10,058 nucleotides of DNA from CAZSPL01 sp964608735. GTDB taxonomy: Bacteria; JAJVIF01; JAPKYR01; CAZSPL01. Positions 5,574 through 10,058 of this stretch are shown here, piece by piece. The notes below the pieces were generated by a model that had not been told where the DNA came from, did not search any database, and saw only the letters and a program-made list of their open reading frames with translations. Each line of letters starts with the position of its first letter. The stretch's first letter is position 1. The DNA lies in the NCBI GenBank assembly GCA_964608735.1, contig CAZSPL010000143.1, positions 1-10,058 on the forward strand, written 5' to 3'. A program made the translations under genes and the position numbers.

Positions 5574-6626
5574 ATGCTCGTCTTCTCATCCATAGCCCTC
5601 GGGATAGTCTACACCGTCCTCATCGAAGGACTTATCTATCGCGTCGCCCTTGGATATTTCAGCCTCGCTGTATGGGCCAAGGTATTTTTTCTCAACATCG
5701 TCTCGTTCATCATCGCTGCCTCGATCGCCCTCGCCGGATATTTCTCATTCGACTGGCAGTTCGTCATGGCATGGGGGATGGCCCACTGGTTTTTGCTCAT
5801 AATCGTATGCGAATTCCTCCCGGTGTCCATCCTGTTCGGGGAACTCGGTTTCAGACGCGTATTCGTGCTGCTGATATTCTCCAATCTTTTCTCCTCCATG
5901 TTCATCGCCTTTCTTATCCTGTACTTACCTCATGCCCTGATGATACCCGGCCTCGAAATGCCGATGTACAAAAACCATGTCATCGACGGCATCAGCAGGA
6001 TTAAAGGCGCGCTGGAACGCTACCATGATGTCAACGGCTCATATCCGGCCTATATCTATGGCGGCGACCCGGTCTCATGGAAGAACGCACACGAGAACCT
6101 CGACCCGCTTCTAAAGGGCGGATACCTCGAATCATATCCCACCAATGTCTACCACCTCGGGCGGACCTATTTCGATGGGCGTCGCGTACCCGGGCTGCGG
6201 GGATTGTTCTGGGGCGAGAAGAGCGACAGCTTCCGCGAGCTCGAAAAAGACTGGGTTCAACCGGTTAACGAGGACCCCCGCTTCGGCTTCAGGGGAACCA
6301 GGATGGGAAACATCCTCAGCGTGCCGTACATCCATAGCTCTTCGATGTACTACGACTACCACGTCTACCGCGGGTCGCCCGAAGAATTTTTCCTGCCCGG
6401 CGCTTTCCTGTACAAGGCATTCGACACCGACCTCGACGGCAGGTTCGACAGCTATATCCTTGCCGGCTTCGGAAGCGAGCAGGAACAGGGCGAGGATATT
6501 TATAATCAATCCGAGGACAAGGTGACTCGTACCGTCAACGGCCAGTTGGTTGTAGGTAATAAGGATAGGAAAAAGGACGGCGTTGTCATCGTGGAAACCG
6601 GCGGCTTCAAGAAATGGCGTGAATGA
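5574..6626 (+). CDS. Four-helix membrane protein with pseudopilin-like extracytoplasmic domain, hypothetical
   Basis: 350 residues; function not recognised. Four hydrophobic segments at about 3-28, 35-57, 63-89 and 95-120 have positive residues in the loops between 1-2 (Arg23, Lys36) and 3-4 (Arg94, Arg95). This predicts both ends outside the cytoplasm, so residues 125-350 face the periplasm. That domain opens with HVIDGISRIKGALERYHDVNGSYP, split here as HVIDGISRIKGAL and ERYHDVNGSYP, then DPLLKGGYLESYPTN. This helix followed by Y-x-x-x-N-G-x-YP and a 'YL-x-x-YP' turn is like the start of the soluble part of GspG-type pseudopilins. FDTDLDGRFD (283-292) resembles a calcium-binding Asp loop. 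It has no prepilin leader, so it is not itself a pilin. The pilus genes 4 kb away make a link to the pilus tempting but unproven. ATG 5574 has no Shine-Dalgarno; no better start precedes it. Confidence 0.72.
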   Translation: MLVFSSIALGIVYTVLIEGLIYRVALGYFSLAVWAKVFFLNIVSFIIAASIALAGYFSFDWQFVMAWGMAHWFLLIIVCEFLPVSILFGELGFRRVFVLLIFSNLFSSMFIAFLILYLPHALMIPGLEMPMYKNHVIDGISRIKGALERYHDVNGSYPAYIYGGDPVSWKNAHENLDPLLKGGYLESYPTNVYHLGRTYFDGRRVPGLRGLFWGEKSDSFRELEKDWVQPVNEDPRFGFRGTRMGNILSVPYIHSSSMYYDYHVYRGSPEEFFLPGAFLYKAFDTDLDGRFDSYILAGFGSEQEQGEDIYNQSEDKVTRTVNGQLVVGNKDRKKDGVVIVETGGFKKWRE

Positions 6627-6636
6627 GCCGCCGGGA

Positions 6637-6664
6637 TTGACTATTAAGGCGTAGCCTTTATAAT
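6637..6664 (+). promoter_or_regulatory. Near-consensus sigma-70 promoter of the tldD-tldE operon with an inverted repeat in the spacer
   Basis: TTGACT (6637-6642) and a perfect TATAAT (6659-6664) are 16 bases apart. AAGGC-GTA-GCCTT (6646-6658) fills most of the spacer and is a perfect 5+5 inverted repeat, the right place for a repressor or a MerR-type activator. Transcription would start near 6671, about 60 bases before the TTG start of tldD. Confidence 0.72.
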
Positions 6665-6731
6665 CAAGACTCTGTTTCTTTCTCACGCCGGCCGGGAAGG
6701 GGAAGTATCCTGGGTAAAGGAGTGCAACGTT

Positions 6732-8177
6732 TTGAAAGCTTACTTGCAGGCAGCCATGGACCTGATGAGGCGTGAAGGCGCGTCGTACGCCGATGCCAGG
6801 TTCCTGGACATGCGTAACGAATCGATTAACGTGAGGAACAAGGTGGTGCAGGGGATCACCCGCTCCACCAACAAGGGCTTCGGGATACGCGCCATCGTGA
6901 ACGGTGCATGGGGCTTCAGCGCGTCCAATATCCTCTCAGAGGATGAAGTCGCGCGCGTCGCGCGGAGGGCTCTCGATGTCGCGCGCGCCAGCGCGCTGAC
7001 CAAAAAAGAGGATGTCGTCCTCAGCGAGGAGAAGCCTTACGTGGACAAGTATTCCTCCGAGTGGAAGGAAAATCCCTTCGAAATTCCCCTTGGCGAGAAG
7101 ATTGACCTTCTCGTGAAGTGCACCGAGGGACTCATGACGAAGGAGCAGATCAAGGTCGCCGAAGGCAACATGCAGTTCTGGCGCACCGACAAGATCTTCC
7201 TCTCCACCGAGGGGCATGACATCGAACAGACCATCCTCGAATCCGGCGGAGGCATCAAGGCGACCGCCGTGAAGGAAGGGGAAATGCAATCGAGGAGCTA
7301 TCCCAACAGCTTCGGCGGCGACTACGCCACTCGCGGCTACGAGTTCATACGCGGGCTTCAGCTCGACAAAAACCTCGACTGGGTACGCGATGAAGCGCTC
7401 ATGCTCCTCGATGCAGAGCAGTGCCCGTCGGGTCAGAAGGACATCATCATCGCGGGCAACCAGCTCGCCTTGCAGGTGCATGAATCCCTCGGACATCCCG
7501 CCGAACTCGACCGCGCTTTCGGCACCGAGATAAGCCTCGCGGGGGGAAGTTTCCTCCAGCCGGACATGCTCGGCACCAACTATCGCTACGGCTCCGACCT
7601 GTGCAACATAGTCGCCGACAGCACTGTGCCCGGCGGACTCGGCACTTTCGGCTACGACGATGAAGGGGTCAAGGCGTGCCGCGAGTACTGCATCGAGAAG
7701 GGCATCTTCGTCGGTTACCTGACAAGCCGCGAAACGGCCGTCAAGATCGGGCGGAAATCAAACGCCTGCATGCGCGCCCACGGATGGTGGTCGATTCCTC
7801 TCATCCGTATGGTTAATGTCAACCTCGAACCCGACAAGGGTACGCTCGAGGAGCTTATCTCCGACACGAAGGACGGCTTGCTATTCGACACGAACAAGTC
7901 CTGGTCTATCGACGACAAGCGGCTCAACTTTCAGTTCGCCACCGAGTTGGTGTGGGAGATCAAGAACGGCAAAAAGGTCAAACCCTTCAAGAACGGCCTT
8001 TACACAGGCATTACACCGGAGTTCTGGGGAAGCCTCGTCGCCGTATGCGGACCCGGCGAATGGCGCGTGTGGGGTGTTCCCAACTGCGGCAAGGGCGAAC
8101 CGATGCAGTCAGCGCATGTCGCGCACGGTACCTCGCCCGCGAAATTCTCAAAAATAACCGTGGGGGTGGCGCAATGA
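6732..8177 (+). CDS. tldD: TldD family metalloprotease, catalytic subunit
   Basis: 481 residues, the usual length. TldD and TldE form a cytoplasmic heterodimeric metalloprotease with a narrow chamber that cuts unfolded peptides. In Escherichia coli it removes the microcin B17 leader and degrades the CcdA antitoxin. The zinc motif HESLGH is at 250-255 (His250, Glu251, His255), followed by PAELD. Near the C-terminus, PNCGKGEP with Cys452 corresponds to the cysteine reported as the third metal ligand in E. coli TldD. The family N-terminal domain is present (SYADARF and RSTNKGFGIRAI). Start: TTG 6732, with AAAGGAG at 6716-6722 nine bases upstream; no better ATG exists. The stop overlaps the next start (ATGA), so the two subunits are translationally coupled. 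The sequence appears intact and active. Confidence 0.95.
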   Translation: MKAYLQAAMDLMRREGASYADARFLDMRNESINVRNKVVQGITRSTNKGFGIRAIVNGAWGFSASNILSEDEVARVARRALDVARASALTKKEDVVLSEEKPYVDKYSSEWKENPFEIPLGEKIDLLVKCTEGLMTKEQIKVAEGNMQFWRTDKIFLSTEGHDIEQTILESGGGIKATAVKEGEMQSRSYPNSFGGDYATRGYEFIRGLQLDKNLDWVRDEALMLLDAEQCPSGQKDIIIAGNQLALQVHESLGHPAELDRAFGTEISLAGGSFLQPDMLGTNYRYGSDLCNIVADSTVPGGLGTFGYDDEGVKACREYCIEKGIFVGYLTSRETAVKIGRKSNACMRAHGWWSIPLIRMVNVNLEPDKGTLEELISDTKDGLLFDTNKSWSIDDKRLNFQFATELVWEIKNGKKVKPFKNGLYTGITPEFWGSLVAVCGPGEWRVWGVPNCGKGEPMQSAHVAHGTSPAKFSKITVGVAQ

Positions 8178-9526
8178 TAGGACGTGAAAAATTATTCGCT
8201 ATTTTCGATAGCATCATCGCCCGCTCGAAAGCCGACGATACCGAGATCTTCTATCACGCACAGGATTTCGGCCTGACCCGCTACGCCAATACCTTCATCC
8301 ACCAGAATATAGACAAGGTGGATTCGGATATCAGCATCAGGGTCGCGCTCGGAAAGAAGATCGGCGTGGCTTCATGTAACTCCCTCGAAGCTGATGTCCT
8401 GCGGCAGTGCCTCGACGACGCGATGGCCATCGCCAGGAACCAGAAGGAGAATCCGGAGTATCCCGGCATGACGAGCCAGGCGGATTACCCGGTGGTCGAT
8501 ACCTATGTCGAGCGTACCGCCTCCTTCGGGCCGGTGGAACGTGCCGAGGCTCTCAAGGGCGTATTCGCGATGGCTAAGGATGCGTCCCAGCAGATGGCGG
8601 GCGCGTTCTCCAACGGCGTGAGCGAAGTGTGCATCGTCAACTCCAACGGCGTAAGGGCTCATTCCCCCTTCAGCCATGCGGCCTGCAACATGGTCGCCAT
8701 GACACCCGATTCGTCGGGCTTCGCATATGGGACATCGCGCGACATAGCCGAAATCGACCTCCTCGCCATGGCCGAAACCGCTATTACCAAAGCACGGGAC
8801 AGCGTCAAGCCGGTCTCGATCGAACCAGGGAAATATGATGTCATCCTCGAACCGTCCGCCGTCGGGGAACTGCTCGAATGGCTTTCCTATATCGGCATGG
8901 GAAGCAAACCGTTCCACGAGGGGATGAGCTTCCTCACCGGCAAGATCGGTAAGAAGGTCATGGGGGACAACGTCACGATCTACGACGACGCTCTCGATCC
9001 CGGTGGCATGAGCTGCCCGTTCGATTTCGAGGGAAGCCCTAAGAAGAGGCTCGATATCATCGTGAACGGCGTTGGCAAGGGCGTCGCCTATGACCTGCTC
9101 TGGGCTAAGAAAGAGGGGGTTCAGCCGACCGGACACGGGCTTCCCAGCGGCGGGCAGGGGCAAGGCGGTATCCCCCTGAATCTTATCTTTACCCCCGGCA
9201 ATGCATCGCGGGCCGAGATGATAAAGGCTGTCGACAAGGGACTCCTCGTGACCCGGTTCCACTACGTCAACGGGTTCATCAATCCACCCGAAGCCGTCCT
9301 TACCGGTATGACCCGGGATGGTACATTCCTGATCGAGAAGGGCCAGGTCAAAGCCGGGATCAAGAACCTGCGCTTCACGGAGAGCCTTCTGAAAGCCTTC
9401 TCCAACATCGCCTTGCTCGGCAGCGACCTTAAGACCATCGGCGCCTGGTGGGGCGATCTGACGGCCATGCAGGTGCCTTCTATGCTGATACGGGACTTTA
9501 CATTCAGCGGCAAGACCGAATTTTAA
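8174..9526 (+). CDS. tldE: TldE/PmbA family protein, non-catalytic partner of TldD
   Basis: 450 residues, the usual length for TldE (PmbA). It has the same fold as TldD but no HExxxH motif: the matching helix reads VILEPSAVGELLEWLSYIG, as in known TldE proteins that support the chamber without binding zinc. Other family features are EIFYHAQDFGLTRYANTFIH near the N-terminus, NSNGVRA (a strand-turn), SFLTGKIGKKV, and a Gly-rich run GLPSGGQGQGG before the final domain. ATG 8174 overlaps the tldD stop by 4 bases and has GGGGGTGG (8162-8169) upstream. A longer reading frame extends back to 7952 but would lie inside tldD. No RiPP precursor, toxin or antitoxin gene is seen beside the pair, so a general peptidase role is the safer reading. 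Confidence 0.94.
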   Translation: MIGREKLFAIFDSIIARSKADDTEIFYHAQDFGLTRYANTFIHQNIDKVDSDISIRVALGKKIGVASCNSLEADVLRQCLDDAMAIARNQKENPEYPGMTSQADYPVVDTYVERTASFGPVERAEALKGVFAMAKDASQQMAGAFSNGVSEVCIVNSNGVRAHSPFSHAACNMVAMTPDSSGFAYGTSRDIAEIDLLAMAETAITKARDSVKPVSIEPGKYDVILEPSAVGELLEWLSYIGMGSKPFHEGMSFLTGKIGKKVMGDNVTIYDDALDPGGMSCPFDFEGSPKKRLDIIVNGVGKGVAYDLLWAKKEGVQPTGHGLPSGGQGQGGIPLNLIFTPGNASRAEMIKAVDKGLLVTRFHYVNGFINPPEAVLTGMTRDGTFLIEKGQVKAGIKNLRFTESLLKAFSNIALLGSDLKTIGAWWGDLTAMQVPSMLIRDFTFSGKTEF

Positions 9527-9553
9527 GCGGTTAAAGAAATTAAGGAAAACCTG

Positions 9554-9576
9554 AACGCGCCTATGGCGCGTTTTTT
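9554..9576 (+). terminator. Rho-independent terminator of the tldD-tldE operon
   Basis: AACGCGCC (9554-9561) and GGCGCGTT (9565-9572) form a perfect 8-bp stem with a TAT loop, running into TTTT for a total of six T. It lies 27 bases after the tldE stop. Its stem core is the same as the hairpin at 1147-1176. Confidence 0.9.
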
Positions 9577-9595
9577 CAAGTGATAGCGCGGTGCC

Positions 9596-9626
9596 TGCAA
9601 AACACATGGCGCGGAAGCCTTTTGCA
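9596..9626. repeat. Imperfect stem-loop downstream of tldE
   Basis: TGCAAAA (9596-9602) pairs with TTTTGCA (9620-9626); inside the loop GGC and GCC can add a second short stem. No T-run follows. It may be a 3' structure of a small RNA or simply chance. Confidence 0.35.
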
Positions 9627-9842
9627 ATCAGCCTTTGCGGAGCTTGCTTGCGGAAAACTAATCTCTCGCACGGGCTTGTTAAAAAATTGTGTGTGGGAAA
9701 AATTCTGATTGTCAAAGATAAATATGCTAAAGTTATACATACTTATTCGCTATAGCCCATGTGGGCAGGATTTTTCTCGGATTTTTCATGTTAATTGGGA
9801 GGATATTCTGAGATACTACGAAATAATAGCATATCTGAAATG

Positions 9843-9867
9843 TACAAGTTTAAAGGCCATACTTGTA
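9843..9867. repeat. Inverted repeat overlapping a TATAAT box
   Basis: TACAAGT (9843-9849) and ACTTGTA (9861-9867) are perfect 7-base arms, centres 18 bases apart. The right arm overlaps TATAAT at 9866-9871. Two arms almost two helical turns apart over a -10-like box are compatible with an operator for a dimeric regulator. No good -35 goes with this -10. Confidence 0.4.
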
Positions 9868-9920
9868 TAATATTGCATATAACCATTAATATGTATAGGT
9901 TTGGGCCCTAAACTTTGCCA

Positions 9921-9950
9921 TTGACAGCAGGGGGGGTAAAAAAATAACAT
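9921..9950 (+). promoter_or_regulatory. Promoter-like pair with homopolymer tracts in the spacer
   Basis: A perfect TTGACA (9921-9926) and TAACAT (9945-9950, four of six) are 18 bases apart. The spacer contains G7 (9930-9936) followed by T and A7 (9938-9944). Transcription would start near 9957 and lead towards the window edge. Confidence 0.4.
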
Positions 9951-9994
9951 GAGCGCCCATTTCGGAGGCTGTACTTCTTGAGGGCCGGATATAT

Positions 9995-10058
9995 GTGAGT
10001 GAAGCGAATATGGGGGGGTGCGGGGATTTCTTGACCGATTTTATTAATTTCATCAATA
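9995..10058 (+). CDS. Possible start of a gene running off the window
   Basis: From GTG 9995 (or ATG 10010) a frame stays open to the last base: VSEANMGGCGDFLTDFINFIN. The same frame is open back to a stop at 9950-9952. The upstream GGGCCGGA is not a convincing Shine-Dalgarno, and GGAGG at 9964-9968 is too far from both starts. Only 21 codons are visible, so this may be chance. Confidence 0.2.
   Translation, partial: MSEANMGGCGDFLTDFINFIN

Larger units (their letters stand above)
9578..10058. other. AT-rich non-coding stretch after the tldE terminator
   Basis: No convincing gene is seen in about 480 bases. The middle part (roughly 9660-9910) is much richer in A and T than the rest of the window and has stops in all frames at short intervals. 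It holds a hairpin (9596-9626), an inverted repeat (9843-9867) over a TATAAT, a TTGACA/TAACAT promoter-like pair (9921-9950) and two G7 tracts (9930-9936, 10012-10018). It most likely holds the control region of a gene starting at or beyond the window edge. No tRNA, CRISPR repeat or riboswitch that I can recognise is present. Confidence 0.6.

Noticed and set aside
7952..8173. 5' extension of the tldE frame into tldD
   Set aside because: The extra 74 residues are Arg-rich and unlike TldE N-termini. ATG 8174 gives the usual length and an ATGA overlap.
8372..9715. 447-codon open frame on the minus strand opposite tldE
   Set aside because: It is antisense to a clear TldE protein and extends through the operon terminator. 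Its translation has no recognisable domain; GC-rich third positions explain the length.
9904..9918. Possible second -24/-12 promoter (TGGGCCCTAAACTTTGC)
   Set aside because: The GG-to-GC distance is 11 or more instead of 10 in every register, so it does not fit sigma-54 spacing.
9949..9981. Ten-codon frame ATG to TGA (MSAHFGGCTS) as a peptide substrate for TldD/TldE
   Set aside because: Its ATG overlaps the -10 box of the only nearby promoter and it has no ribosome site; far too short for a RiPP precursor.

Overview
The window looks like chromosome of an uncultured, moderately GC-rich, Gram-negative-type bacterium with a type IV pilus or type II secretion apparatus. Evidence is a PilC/GspF inner-membrane platform protein, class-III prepilin leaders, a -24/-12 (sigma-54-type) promoter in front of a pilin gene, strong Shine-Dalgarno sites and frequent TTG starts. 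I cannot name the phylum; a deltaproteobacterium-like or candidate-phylum genome would fit.

Left part (1-1917), pilus region: the 3' end of a pilC-type gene, then two tandem pilin paralogues (450-986 and 1253-1786). Both have 13-residue leaders, near-perfect Shine-Dalgarno sequences and TTG starts. Pilin 1 has the sigma-54 promoter and ends at a strong terminator. Pilin 2 has a hairpin in its leader region. Its terminator hairpin lacks a U-tract and is followed by a second copy of the last codons of the gene. Middle-left (1918-3328): a small bacterial-PH-like protein whose Shine-Dalgarno can be closed in a hairpin, facing an unrecognised 234-residue helical protein on the minus strand, with a shared two-way terminator between them.

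Centre (3290-6626): recD2, an SF1B DNA helicase of normal length with all key motifs, and a four-helix membrane protein carrying a large pseudopilin-flavoured extracytoplasmic domain. Neither has a Shine-Dalgarno, and both have promoter-like boxes placed so that the mRNA would be leaderless or nearly so.

Right (6637-9577): a tldD-tldE operon (metalloprotease pair) with a near-consensus sigma-70 promoter that holds an inverted repeat in its spacer, a 4-base ATGA gene overlap and a clear terminator. The final 480 bases are an AT-rich non-coding stretch with inverted repeats, two G7 tracts, a promoter-like pair and perhaps the first codons of a gene running off the edge.

Most genes here are ordinary housekeeping or pilus genes. 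The parts that may be new are the two unrecognised proteins (2435-3139 minus, 5574-6626), the divergence pattern of the pilin pair, and the RNA-level features (RBS-sequestering hairpin, leaderless starts). I do not see a clearly novel multi-gene system.
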